Positions 51,501 to 62,238 are shown, numbered from the stretch's first letter. The stretch: 64,000 nucleotides of DNA from Gavia stellata (GCF_030936135.1 NC_082594.1:125774668-125838667); one strand, 5' to 3'. Translations and numbers: made by a program. The notes: generated by a model not told the origin, from the sequence alone.

Positions 51501-54080
51501 GCTGAGAAAGAATTCAAAGGGGTTTTTTCCCCCGGTAATACGTAAGATACTGACCTTATTTTCTAAAATAGAGCTTTTATTTTTTTTCTTTTAAATTCCT
51601 GCCCTTCATAGATACAAGAAGAATAACCTCAGTACTGGGAATATGTTCTTCTTTTTGTCCTCTGTGTAGCGCCCAGGTAAAACCAAATAAGAAGGAAAAG
51701 TAGTATCGATTAACAGAGAAAGGGGGAAAAAAACTACTTTGCAGGAAACTAGTTGAGAAAACTTACTACAACACTCACCCATGCAAAAACTTTATAGGAA
51801 AAAAGTATCCAGTTATATTATTGGTCAACGTGAGTTCACCTACATGCATCTTACGCAAGCAACAAGGCATGCCACTTTTGAAGTCAGCTGTTATCTTCCA
51901 CACACGTTAAATACACCCCGCTCTGTTCATAGTTCTGACAGTCATTCTCCTGTGTAAATCTTATTTTACGACTGAACACTCTCCCAGATGATAATTGCCT
52001 GTTACATCCTTCGTGAGCACCCAAATGTGCACCTGCATTACTGTGGTTAATGTTAACTTCCTGCATTGCAGTGTAATCTGTGGAGATGCGATACCAGGTG
52101 CTACGTTCCGGTAAACAGTGCGCCTGGAATGGGACCTAAGTAGAAAGAGAGTCAATAAGCAAAAGCAGTAAGTACAATACAGCAGAAGGAGGCCTATTTA
52201 TGAAGGATATATTAAATAAATACTTGATTTCTCCTGTAAGCAAGGCATGATCCTATGCCACTCTGGGTTTTTTTTTTCTTTTAAGGAGAGATTCTGTACA
52301 AACTCAAGAGAATTATTATTATTGTCATTGCTGCCTCTTTTGTCATGCAAAAATTGAGTAAACGCCCTGAACATGTGGTGTCTGTGAAGCAGAGGAACAG
52401 GATGGTTACTGTGATCTACTTGTTGCCTCTATATCTTTACCTCTTTCCTCAGTCTTTCTTTCCTTTGTTCTAACTGCTTCCGCAATTCTTTTTGTCTGGG
52501 AGAAAGACAGTAAGTGGAGCTTCTCACGGGCACATTTGCAGACTGCGCTCTCTGCGGAGTCTTCCGTCTTCCCAGACCTCTTGCAGCATTGATAGCAGAA
52601 TTTGGACGACGCTTAGGGTTAGATGGAGGCTTAGGGAAATACACACACTCTTCTCCACCAGGAGAAAAAGAATGTGCTCCTGGTCTTACTGGAGGTACAT
52701 CCTTCATTCCAGAGACAGTGCCAAAAGGACCGTAGTGTGAAGGTTTGGGAGACGTATGTTGAGTTTCAATATCAGTAAAAGAAACACTTATAGGGGGCAA
52801 AAAGCCCTGGCTTTCAATATCACGTAAACTTAAGAGTTCAAACTTCCCATCTTTTTCCACTAGGATTTTACCATCCTTCTTTTCCTCATCCTTGCCAGCA
52901 CGTGGTGAAAGTGATGTGCTTTCCTGTCCCATTTCATTAGAAATATGCAACCGAGCTAGCCTATTTGAAACATCATCTCCTCTTGCGAGGTCAGCTTTAC
53001 AAACTTCAGCATCTTCTAGAGGAGGAACTTCAAGATCCACCAACTTATCCTTAAATTTTAATTTCCGTTCTCTGTTCTGATCCACAGGAGCCTGATTCTC
53101 CAGCAGTTTGTTGGCTTCTTCAATCTTTTCCAAGATGTAACGCTTTATTTCTTCATCCTCTTCCTCATCCAGTTCCTGCTGGTTTTCCAGCTTGGATTCC
53201 AGGATAGAGCTTTCACTATCAGTATCAGACACATGGTCCCCCTGTTTAATATCAGACCTGGATTCCAAACTCTCTTCATTGGAGGGTCTCACTCTGACAT
53301 CTACATCTGCCTCTGAAAACTGATCTGGATTTTCTTCCATTTCTTCATTGTCTTCCTCAAACTTGTCCACAACTTTAACAATTTGTGCTTCAATATCCTC
53401 TTCATTTTTTTCAGGATTCTAAAAAAATTAAAATAAACTAGTCTATTCTCCCAACAAAGAACAGTACCAGAGAAAGAGAAAATAAATAGCAAAAGAGCAG
53501 TACTAACTACCTTAATTCTAAAACAGGCTGTCAAATAGTGCATGTTGCAGCATTTTTTTGGCACTAACAACTCTCTTGCAGTTTGTCTATGTTCACACCT
53601 ACACAAAGTTTAACTAACCATGGCTTGCACAGTAAAGTGGTCAGTGACAGCATAGAAACAGAACTACGTGTGTTGCACAAACGCTTAAAGGAACCCAGAA
53701 GTACTTTTGAAACAAACATACTATTTTCAATGAACACTGAATTTTCTGTTTTAAGGCAATTATAACCAAAATAACCAGTCCACTGAATTATTTTTCACTG
53801 TAATTCCAAATAACCTGCCTTGTCAAAATTCAGTGAATATACCTACATGTTTCAAACCACATTGAATTTTGTGCTTATGATTCCAAATAGTACTCAATTT
53901 TGCCTTCTGAATAAGACAACTAGCATTTAATTTAACAAATACCTCTCTTTCACCACGGTTTTCTTTTTCTTCTTCATTAATTAGCCATTCAAGGTCTTTT
54001 TCAAAGTCATCCTCATATTCTCCACTTTCTGTTACATCACCCATATCTGCTGGATCTCCTTGGTCTTCCTTTTCACTCAT
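48338..54080 (-). CDS. CCDC181: CCDC181, coiled-coil domain-containing protein 181, complete coding sequence
   Basis: CCDC181 is a microtubule-associated protein of sperm flagella and motile cilia, reported to interact with HOOK1 (family knowledge). Coding exons on the minus strand are 53943-54080, 52441-53418, 49921-50067, 49116-49270 and 48338-48500, giving 526 residues (human 509). The N-terminus has the conserved ESGEYEDDFEKDLEWLINE. An acidic, low-complexity region follows. Then come EEEDEEIKRYILEKIEEANKL and RERKLKFKDKLVDLEVPPLE, a divergent middle, the conserved STYCLSPRQKELRKQLEQRK at the exon 2 end, and a highly charged helical C-terminal half (about 350-515) with three repeats of the F-K-x-W-L-x-K-K type (VFKAWLQKK, AFKLWLKKK, AFKEWLKRK). 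The protein ends KSFRFTDHYS, as in human. It converges on BLZF1. Confidence 0.96.
48501..49115 (-). other. CCDC181: CCDC181 intron 5 (last)
   Basis: It contains a perfect 10-bp inverted repeat at 48746-48773. Otherwise unremarkable. Confidence 0.85.
48746..48773. repeat. Perfect 10-bp inverted repeat with 8-nt loop
   Basis: GATTCAACTC and GAGTTGAATC flank the loop ACGGACTC. The arms do not extend further. Confidence 0.85.
49116..49270 (-). CDS. CCDC181: CCDC181 coding exon 4
   Basis: This 155-base exon encodes ERSRNPEEAFKLWLKKKHQE through TEECNRAFK plus two bases. The acceptor is TAAAAAACAG and the donor GTGAGT. It matches the human DPQQAFRLWLKKKHEEQMKE region. Confidence 0.95.
49271..49920 (-). 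other. CCDC181: CCDC181 intron 4
   Basis: AT-rich intron of 650 bases; no features are recognised. Confidence 0.85.
49921..50067 (-). CDS. CCDC181: CCDC181 coding exon 3 (charged helix)
   Basis: This 147-base exon encodes 49 residues, EEERKREQEEQKRRENEMVF then KAWLQKKKEQV, ending DMNSK. The acceptor is CATTCAAG and the donor GTAAGA. Phase is 0 at both ends. Its ENEMVFKAWLQKKKEQ matches the human ENDIVFKAWLQKKREQ. Confidence 0.95.
50068..52440 (-). other. CCDC181: CCDC181 intron 3
   Basis: AT-rich intron of 2.4 kb. Several 60-80 codon frames have no coding character. No repeat is recognised. Confidence 0.85.
52441..53418 (-). CDS. CCDC181: CCDC181 coding exon 2 (large exon)
   Basis: This 978-base exon encodes residues 47-372 in one open frame. 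It is Glu/Asp/Ser-rich early, then carries KRYILEKIEEANKLLENQ, KFKDKLVDLEVPPLED, ILVEKDGKFELLSLRDI, SQGFLPPI and SSTYCLSPRQKELRKQLEQR. The acceptor is AATTTTTTTAG and the donor GTAAAG. Phase is 0 at both ends. Confidence 0.96.
53419..53942 (-). other. CCDC181: CCDC181 intron 2
   Basis: Short AT-rich intron between the first two coding exons; nothing else is seen. Confidence 0.85.
53943..54080 (-). CDS. CCDC181: CCDC181 coding exon 1
   Basis: The exon starts at 54103 (acceptor CTTTTTATAG) and has 23 bases of 5' UTR before ATG. It encodes residues 1-46, including EYEDDFEKDLEWLINE, and ends GERE. The donor is GTATTT and the phase is 0. The start is chosen because it is the first ATG after the acceptor and gives the expected N-terminus. 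Confidence 0.93.
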
Positions 54081-54329
54081 TTTGGGGATGTGTTAGAGCA
54101 ATACTATAAAAAGGAGAGGAAAAAATTTTTTTAAAACTGTAGTGACACACAAATATAGAACATCATTGATATCTCCTGTGTCACCCACATCAAGCTTGTG
54201 AGCAGTATCAATACAACCGCGTTAGACGGTGTCACAGCACCTCAGAACTAAGGATCACTAATGGTTTATAAACATGAATGGTTTTGGCATTTCCAGCTCT
54301 GACTATTAGGGGAAGATTTGAGTCAAAGC

Positions 54330-54420
54330 AAACTGAGGTGACTTACTCAATGTCTTGCAGCGAGTCTCTGACAGAGCCAAGACTAGAACTCATGATCGCT
54401 TAAGTGTTAGTCCCATCCTT
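54330..54420 (-). mobile_element. MIR-like ancient SINE fragment (reverse)
   Basis: AAACTGAGGTGACTTACTCA, then GACAGAGCCAAGACTAGAAC follows the reverse MIR consensus theme (gaggttaagtgacttgccca, gcagagccaggattcgaac). Diverged. Confidence 0.55.
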
Positions 54421-54890
54421 TAACAAAGAGATCCCTGGTTTATGTTTATTAGAAGTACTACCAGCTTTCATTGCTCCCCGGGGTGTTTTACATCGTCGTT
54501 TTATATCTGCCTGGCCCACTTTCCTTTAAAAAAAACCTTAATTTGTTTAAAGTTACATTGCAAAGATGTGGGATGCACAAGTCCTAGAAGATCCATGCCA
54601 TGGCTTACAGTAGATCAAATTGTTAAATAGCTTCCCATAATGACATATTAAAAACAGAAGATATTCAGTGATTGGACTCTTGACAGGAACATTCTGCTAG
54701 AGTCACTGAACATTTACAAGCAGCTAGCTTTCAAACCCTATCACCTCCACCAGTATTATCGGTAAAGAAAGTCACCCAGACACCAATTGAGACTGCTGGG
54801 AAAAGGATTCGGTTCTTGTTTTAATTTCTGAAAAGGACCACAATGGGAAATACTCAGCAGCCGGTTAATCAGGCTGGATATAGTCATATT

Positions 54891-55416
54891 CATAGAACAA
54901 TAGAATCATTTAGGTTGGAAAAGACCTTTAAGATCGTCAAGTCCAACCGTTAACCTAACCCTGCTAAGTCCACCCCTAAACCATGTCCCTAAGTGCCTCA
55001 TCCACACGTCTTTTAAATACCTCCAGGGATGGTGACTCCACCACCTCCCTGGACAGCCTGTTCCAATGCCTGACAACCCTTTCAGTGAAGAAGTTTTTCC
55101 TAATATCCAGCCTAAGCCTCCTCTGGTGCAACTTGAGGCCATTTCCTCTTCTCCTACCACTTGTCACCTGGGAGAAGAGACCAACACCCACCTCTCTACA
55201 AGCTCCTCTCACGCAGTTGTAGAGAGCGATGAGGTCTCCCCTCAGCCTCCTCTTCTCCAGACTGAACAACCCCAGTTCCCTCAGCCGCTCCTCATCAGAC
55301 TTGTGCTCCAGACCCCTCACCAGCTTCGTCGCCCTTCTCTGGACACGCTCCAGCACCTCAATGTCCTCCTTGTAGTGAGGGGCCCAAAACTGAACGCACT
55401 ATTCGAGGTACGGCCT
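54891..55416 (-). mobile_element. CR1 LINE copy 3, 5'-truncated, with internal stop
   Basis: Related CR1 copy in CCDC181 intron 1, in the CCDC181 sense. Its 3' part differs (TTTAAATACCTCCAGGGATG, CCTGACAACCCTTTCAGTG), suggesting another subfamily. At 55399-55401 the codon read as Tyr in copies 1 and 2 is a TAG stop. Confidence 0.95.
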
Positions 55417-56972
55417 GACACATGGGGTTTTTTTGTGACAAGACTGAAGATGAGCCACTGTAAGAACAGAATCTTTTAAACAATCTTTGGACTGCATAGC
55501 ACACAGGTGCCAACAGCTCCTGAAGGACTGCTTAAATGCCAGTGCTTGGGGGGCCAGGCTGACTGCCTGCACCCCTCTGCTCAGCTCACTCAATTGAAGG
55601 CATCTGTCTCCATCTAAAGACACAAAAGGGTTAAAGAGATGTGGAGACACACATCAGCCTAGACAGATGATTCTGCTCTCTTTCTTACGGCTTCAGCCAC
55701 TCATCATTCCTTCCCTAATTTGTTTATTACTGTTTGCAAAAGCAACGTAAAAGAAGGAAACATTGACTGTTCAAAAGTTCCTGTTCTCTTTGTACCCTCT
55801 GCTGTAGACTGGAAGGTGCCACTTCCGTCTCTCTAACAGGTCAAATCTGTGTCATTTATTAACGTACTAAAAGAAGCCGACACGAGCATCAGCAAATGGC
55901 AACACAATACGGGATGAAAGAGTTAGCTCTGCCCCTGGGTGGCCCTGGCACAGCAAGACAGCACTTGCTGTGTGACCACCCCTCCCTTCCAGACAAGAAC
56001 GGCTGGATGTGGACTTCCCAATCTACGCATTTTGTAAAAACCTTTCCATCCAGAAGATGCTGCTTAAATTCCTTCAAGCTTTTTTCTTAAATTCTGATGA
56101 GCGTCTCCGAGTTCTCATTTATTCTCAGGAACACCAGCTCCACTTCTTAAAACTCTGCATTTCATGCTTGACAAGAGTGCTGCTCTTTTAGACCTCAAAA
56201 CATAGTCAAGATTTGTTTAAGAGGAAAGAATATTAATAAAGCTGGGCACTTTTGTTGTGAACTTGTTTGTACACAAACTTTATAAAAGCTCTTCTTTTTG
56301 TTTTGGTATTTTGTTCAAGAAAATCTGGCTTTTTTTTGCTCCTAGTTCATTTCTTTTTAGCCACCACTTGCCATGAGAATTACTCATTGACACTAGATTT
56401 CTCTGAGTTTAAATTTTCAAAGCTTGTTCAGACTGCTGCCTTGGCTTTTCCCACCCTATTTCCATCATGGTTTTCCTGCACCTCTTCTTATATGACATGT
56501 AAAACTTTTTTCTTGGAAATGCCCCTTCCTTCACAATATTCCTTGGGTGGCAACACACACCTGCGTTCTTAACAGAGGTTACTTTTCTCTAGTACATATT
56601 CAGCACAAAAGAACTATTTTTCCTCAACTTCTTCATAATTACGGTAAGCGGTTGCAAAAGCTACAAAGCTGAACTGTGCCTTTAAGAAAACACACTCCTG
56701 TCAGTCTGCACCACTCAGCACAAATAAGGAACACTGTGCAATTTATTTATGATATGTATAATAAAGGGGAGCAGCATAAAATCAGCCTCTTCTGTGGTAA
56801 CATAAAGCAGTCATGGCTGAAGAGAGAATTTCAGTTTAATGACCTTGTTCCAGAAAATCCTCGAGCAGCTCCTGTTCAGGGTCTTAAGAAGTAAAGATTA
56901 AAGCGCTACAGCTTTGATAAGGACCAGAAGTATTCAGATAGTCTTCATTTTCACCTGCTTCTAGTCTGATTT

Positions 56973-56985
56973 GGGGGGGGGGGGG
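56973..56985 (+). repeat. Poly(G)13 run
   Basis: Thirteen G in a row mark the left edge of the CCDC181 CpG island. Confidence 0.9.
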
Positions 56986-57545
56986 AGGAATGTATGCTGT
57001 GACTTTATTGCAAAGCTTAACACCTCTGCGTGGTTATATCCAGGCGCAGGCCGGGCACGGTGGCAACAAAAAGAGGGGTACAGTGATGGATTTCTGGGGT
57101 TTCGCTCCTTTGTACCAAAACGTACGCACACACAGACTGGTAAAGCCGAACCCAACCCCGTGTCGGGGGGGAACGACCCGCAGCACCCGGCTCCGCCTTT
57201 CCAGGCGGCAGCTTCTGCTTACGAAGACCGGCAAACGGCGCTCCCCGCCTCACCGCCATTCCCACCAACACCCCGAGCAGCCGAAGCAGCCTCTCACCGG
57301 GCCGTAATGAATAAGGACCGGCCGCCTGAGGCCCGGCGGCAGCCTCCCGTGACGGGGCCGCCCCAGGGCCCAGCCGCCGCTCGCCTCACCGAGCTCCCCG
57401 CCGCAACCAGCCCCGTCTGCCTCGGACGCCCCGCCCTACCCGCTCACCGCGGCCCCGCCGGGTCCCGCCGCTGTCCCCACCCCCGGCCCGGGGGACGAGG
57501 TACCGCCGCCGCGGCCCGGCCCGCCCCGCCGGTGCGCGCGGCGGC

Positions 57546-57559
57546 GTTGCCATGGCAGC
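57546..57559. promoter_or_regulatory. Near-perfect second X-box-like motif
   Basis: GTTGCCATGGCAGC has one mismatch to RYYNYYATRRNRAC (G instead of A at position 13). It is a near-palindrome just inside the presumed first intron of CCDC181. It may be a weaker RFX site. Confidence 0.45.
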
Positions 57560-57563
57560 AGTG

Positions 57564-57583
57564 CCCCCCCCCCCCCCCCCCCC
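57564..57583 (-). repeat. Poly(G)20 tract next to the CCDC181 exon 1 donor
   Basis: Twenty consecutive C on the plus strand give G20 on the CCDC181 sense strand, starting eight bases into the presumed intron 1. The run length may be affected by sequencing error. Confidence 0.85.
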
Positions 57584-57590
57584 GGCTCAC

Positions 57591-57760
57591 CTTCCTGCAG
57601 CAACGGTCACCGCCGACGGTGGCCCCCGAGGGCCAAACCCCGCCCCGCCCCGCCCGCACCTTTCCCCTGCTGCCGGCGCCCAGGCAGCCGCGGGCACGAG
57701 CGCGCTCGCCAGGCGGCACCGCCCCGTCGCCATGGAGACGAGCCTCCTCCCGCCCCGTCC
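57591..57760 (-). other. CCDC181: CCDC181 exon 1 (non-coding, probable)
   Basis: Inside the second CpG island, a strong donor (GGAAG before GTGAGC) ends a likely 5' UTR exon at 57591. The transcription start is not visible and is guessed to lie near 57700. Other donors exist at about 57390 and 57443, so the assignment is tentative. Confidence 0.45.
57726..57739. promoter_or_regulatory. RFX X-box, perfect consensus match
   Basis: The sequence GTCGCCATGGAGAC matches every position of the X-box consensus RYYNYYATRRNRAC. It sits about 135 bp upstream of the predicted exon 1 donor of CCDC181, a ciliary gene. RFX factors drive ciliary genes through this motif. Confidence 0.75.
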
Positions 57761-58572
57761 CCCATTTCCAGGTCTGAGGGCCCGTGAAGAGGAGGCGCTT
57801 TTTTTTCCCCTTTGCGTTACACAATTCCATTTAACGCTCGGAAATTAAAGCCGAGCAGAACACGGGGGGGACCCCCCACAGCCGTGAGCGCCCCGGAGAG
57901 GGGCAGCAGGGCTGCAGGTGGCTTTCCCTGCCCAGCTAAAAGCCTTTTGATGCTGTTAAATGATGCACTTCTGTGGGAGCAGCCTGAGCGTTGGCAGGTT
58001 TTGTACCGTATTGTTCATGCTCTGGCTGGTAATGAGCAATCCCATCAGAGCGAACGCTAGCGGCGTCAAAATTTGAGCGTTCGTTAATAAAGATAACGCC
58101 GCATCTCCGAGGAGGCACCTCTCTGCGTTAATCACACATCGCTCCTACAGCTTTGAAATGCGACAAAAAGAAAAAAAAAACAGAAAAACACCCTGAGTGA
58201 ATTCCTTTCTGGAAAAAAGCCACCAAAACCCCCCCAAACGAATCCCTTCCTGGGCTGGGGGAGCTGGCGGAGGGGCCAGGCTGGGCAGCAGAGCCATAGG
58301 CCACATTGCAGCCTCCTCTGCGGAGGAGCACACAGCCCCCCAGGCTGCGGATGCCGTGCCCCTGCGATTAGCAGGCCCCACAACAAGCTGCGTGAGCCCC
58401 AGACCCGCCATGGCACGCACTCGCCATGGGGCAGAGGCCCGTCTGGGAAAGGCCAGCGGTGGTGGCAGCGGGCAGGGGCTGCTATGGCTGCAGGCCGTCA
58501 GGGCCTTGCGGCGGGCAGGGCTGTGCTGCCTGGCCTCAGAGAAGCAATAATGGTATTTGAACAGCCGGCTAA

Positions 58573-59029
58573 ACGCAGCGATAACTTCTGAAAGACTTCC
58601 AATAAACGTGGTCGTTGGTGTTGGCACCACCGAGAGCCAGCGCCTCGACCCCGCTAGGAGCAGTTCAACAGGAAGCAGATACTCTCGCTCATTAGAAAAA
58701 CCAAATAAACCATTTCCAAATGTCAGCTCATGTCGCAGCCTCAACTCCCACCCGTAGCACCAGCGCGAGGCTGAAGTATAAACCTCCCAGTGTACAACAA
58801 CGCAGCGGTAACTTCTGAAAGACTTCCAATAAACGTGGTCATTGGTGTTGCCACCAGTTACCACCGAAAGCCAGCGGCTCGACCCTGCTAGGAGTAGTCC
58901 AACAGGAAGCAGATACTCTCGTTAGAAAAACCAAATAAACCATTTCCAAATGTCAGCTCATGTCACAGCCTCAACTCCCGCCCGTAGCACCAGCACGAGG
59001 CTGAAGTATAAACCTCCCAGTGTACAACA
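58573..59029. repeat. Tandem direct duplication, period about 227 bp (two copies)
   Basis: Copy A runs from ACGCAGCGATAACTTC at 58573 to TGTACAACA near 58799. Copy B starts with ACGCAGCGGTAACTTC at 58800 and ends with TGTACAACA near 59029. Scattered substitutions and a few small indels separate the copies. Confidence 0.93.
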
Positions 59030-59223
59030 CGCCTCCATGGGCCCCTCGGTCCGCTGAGGGCAGCTCCTGGCAAGGGGAAGTGGCCCACGCTGCCGGAAGC
59101 CCTCCGGGGTGACCAAGGCTTGTGCAGCATTGCGTGGTGCTTCCCAGCGCTGTGTTTTGGGGGATGACACTCCTCAGCCCTCCTGCCAGCACGTGAACCT
59201 GGGCCGCAGCAGCATGGCCCCTC

Positions 59224-59250
59224 CCAGGGCGGAGGGAGGGAGGGAGGGAG
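59224..59250. repeat. (GGGA)n simple repeat
   Basis: GGGCGGAGGGAGGGAGGGAG is a short tetranucleotide run. Confidence 0.85.
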
Positions 59251-61566
59251 TCATCCTCGCTGGCAGCACTGACACGGCACCCATTACACCGTCCCCAACG
59301 CAGCCATAGCCCCCAGTTTTGATGACAACGGCCCAGCGAAATGAAGGGCGACAGCCTGCAAATGCACCAGAAGGCCACACACCTCTGAAGGCAGCATGCC
59401 CCCTGCACTCAAGGGTTAATGTTCATAAAAGAAAGTATGGGCAGAAAACAGCCGTGAATAAATTTAGGCAGGGTGTTGATAACTCTCAACTCTCAGAGTA
59501 ATGCTGGTAGAGTTACCCTTTCACTCAAAGCAACATGGGACCAAAAGTTAACCCCGTCAAGGTGAGGTTCAAGAGGTCTTTGAAGACATCTGTCATCACA
59601 GGCTGCACGTCCCGGGAGGAGGTTCTCTCCACGACCTCGGTGTTTCTGCTAATCCTCCACCATACAGGCAGAAAGAGAAATAGGCTTTGACACCGTTTTC
59701 GGTGGGTTGGAAGGGCTCCCTGATACTTACCCGAGATAACACTCGGGTACCTGCCTGGCAATGGTTCCTGCTGTACCTGGAAAAACTTCCACCACTGACT
59801 TCACCCAGGGTCATGCAGTTATCCCGCTCTTGAAGACAACACACCAAACTTCTGATTTTCCATTTTTCACAGACAAGTGGCTTTGACTAGCAGACTAAAA
59901 TAAAGAGAACTAGGGACAATATCAAAGCTTTATGCTCTGCTTTTATCTTAAGACTGTCCTTCATCTTACAAGTCAGTGCTACCCCTTTCATTCATAAGAG
60001 ATGCTTTATTCGACTAATTATGAATCAGCGTGATTGTAAGACAAGGATTAGGTGCCATTGCTGGAAGATCGAGCTGTGATGCTTGATAATGATAATTTAA
60101 TGATATCTTAAGGTCAATCTGAATTCATGCATGCGTTCGTTAACCCCATGTCATTAAATTTAGGTTTTCAGATGTTCCCATCTGTGAGGGAGCACCGTTG
60201 TGAAAAAACGCAATGGAAGCAACAGCCAAGCAGCGCAGGTCTCCAAGGACAGGCCCTGACGTGTTGGCTGCTCTTTTCCATGTCACTAATGCATCCGACA
60301 CTGTGTTTAGGGAACACTGATTTATGCAGAACAAGTATGTTTTACAGAGAAAGGCTGCGTAACACCTCCAGAGCAACGTTAAACAAGCACCTTAACACCT
60401 TCTGTATGTTGTGTAGGCAACAGTTGACACTGTCAAGAATCACTGGGAACAGGGTCCAGAGCTCCCAGCCTCCTGTTCCTTCCGTAACCTAAGTCACTCT
60501 TTCCTTCCCAGTTCTTGGCTGTGATCACACTACAAGAGAAGAAAACGTAATCACTTCAGCACGGAGCCCTTCCCTTTCCCCAAGAGCACTGTCAGAGCAG
60601 GCGGCTGTTTCACACAGCCACAGCATGGTTGAGTGTAACCCTGCCATGCCTTGGTGGGCTGTCACAGCCAGTGCTAGCCCAGGGGGAGAGCAGTGGGCGC
60701 TGCTCCTGCAAGAGCAGCCTCTGGCAGCTCTTACTATTCCCTTTTTGGACAGAACAAGCCCAGCACCTGGCCTCTCCCCCAACAGTGATCCTAAAGCCCA
60801 GGAACTATGCCGCATCTTACCAGCATCATAGCAAGCCCGGTGCAGGATACACAGATTCGGTGGTAGCACTCACCTCCAGCAGCCTCCAGCATCAACTGGA
60901 ACAAAGAAACAGCCACAGCATCCCAGGGAGACACCCCAGCCGTGCATAGCATTTATCTCATCTCCATCAAACTGCACCGTGTGCTGTTTCGCTCACGCGG
61001 AAATTCAGCTCCTTGACAGTAGGTGGGTGTCCCTTTGCAGCTCTCTCAGCTGTATGCGGTGTGATAGGATGCGATGGGAGGAGCAAGAAGCATTGCCATG
61101 GTTCACGTAGACCTGCTTTGCTCACAGGCAAGAGCAGCCTCAGGGTTCGTCACAGGACCTTTCACCAGCACCAGAGACATGAAATGCCTGAATCCACCTT
61201 AAAGGGTAATGCTATACCTGTATGAGCTACTAGTTACCTTCCCGCCCGATGCAAGCAGAGATTTTAAACGCCAGCACTGTCAAAAAGCTCAGGCTGGCAT
61301 CCCTGCATGGCTGATTCCTGTATTCACTCAGAGAAGGCAGATGAATGAAATACACAGCATGCTGACAGTCCTATTCCTTGAGAGCCTAATTGCTGAGGCA
61401 GGAGGAAACACTTGTAAGAACAGCAGTTTTTCCTAGACCTTCCTTTTCCCCCAGACCACCCATTTTCTCTTGGTTTTGGTGTTGGCAGAGGGCTTGTTGG
61501 GCTACTACATCAAACTGGCATCAGATATTCAGAGAGCGCCTTCCCCTCCAGCCCAGCCTGTACTAA

Positions 61567-62238
61567 CAGAATCACTAAGGTTGGAAAAGACCTGTAAGAT
61601 CATCGAGTCCAACCATCAACCCAACACCACCATGCCCACTAAACCATGTCCCGCAATGCCGCGTCCACACGTTCCTTGAACACCTCCAGTGATGGTGACT
61701 CCACCACCTCCCTGGGCAGCCTGTTCCAGTGCTTCACCACTCTCTCAGTAAAGAAGTTTTTCCTAATATCCAGCCTGAACCTCCCCTGGCGCAACTTGAG
61801 GCCAGTTCCTCTTGTCCTGTCGCTAGTCACTTGGGAGAAGAGACCAACACCCACCTCTCTGCAACCCCCTTTCAGGTAATTGTAGAGGGCGATGAGGTCT
61901 CCCCTCAGCCTCCTCTTCTCCAGACTGAACAACCCCAGCTCCCTCAGCCGCTCCTCATCAGACTTGTGCTCCAGACCCCTCACCAGCTTCGTCGCCCTTC
62001 TCTGGACACGCTCCAGCACCTCAATGTCCTTCTTGTAGTGAGGGGCCCAAAACTGAACGCACTATTCGAGGTGCGGCCTCACCAGCGCCGAGTACAGGGG
62101 CTCCATCACCTCCCTACTCCTGCTGGCCACACTGTTTCTGATACAGGGCAGGATGCCGTTGGCCTTCTTGGCCACCTGGGCACACTGCTGGCTCACATTC
62201 AGCCGGCTGTCAACCAACACCCCCAGGTCCTTTTCAGG
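61567..62238 (-). mobile_element. CR1 LINE copy 4, longest copy, with internal stop
   Basis: The longest CR1 copy here, truncated near 62238 after CACCCCCAGGTCCTTTTC. The upstream part encodes the usual reverse-transcriptase tail ([16 protein letters not shown]). At 62062-62064 the same Tyr-to-TAG change as in copy 3 is present. Confidence 0.95.

Larger units (their letters stand above)
54104..57590 (-). other. CCDC181: CCDC181 intron 1 (5' UTR intron, probable)
   Basis: It carries a MIR-like fossil (about 54330-54420), CR1 copy 3, a G13 run at 56973-56985 and part of the CpG island. Its 5' border depends on the tentative exon 1. Confidence 0.6.
57010..57780. promoter_or_regulatory. CpG-island promoter of CCDC181
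   Basis: This is a GC-rich, CG-rich block upstream of CCDC181 with GC boxes (CCCCGCCCC at about 57638-57652) and RFX-type motifs. Reading frames of up to 268 codons here are composition artefacts. Confidence 0.75.

Noticed and set aside
56971-57777. 268-codon plus-strand open frame in the CCDC181 CpG island
   Set aside because: It is rich in Pro/Ala/Arg from GC composition, overlaps frames on the other strand, includes homopolymer-coded residues and fits no family.
58051-58083. 8-bp inverted repeat CGAACGCT / AGCGTTCG
   Set aside because: Short and likely by chance; no further symmetry.
58145-58864. 239-codon minus-strand open frame
   Set aside because: It runs across the tandem duplication with repeated segments out of any known fold; no recognisable motif, GC-rich and without splice or promoter context.
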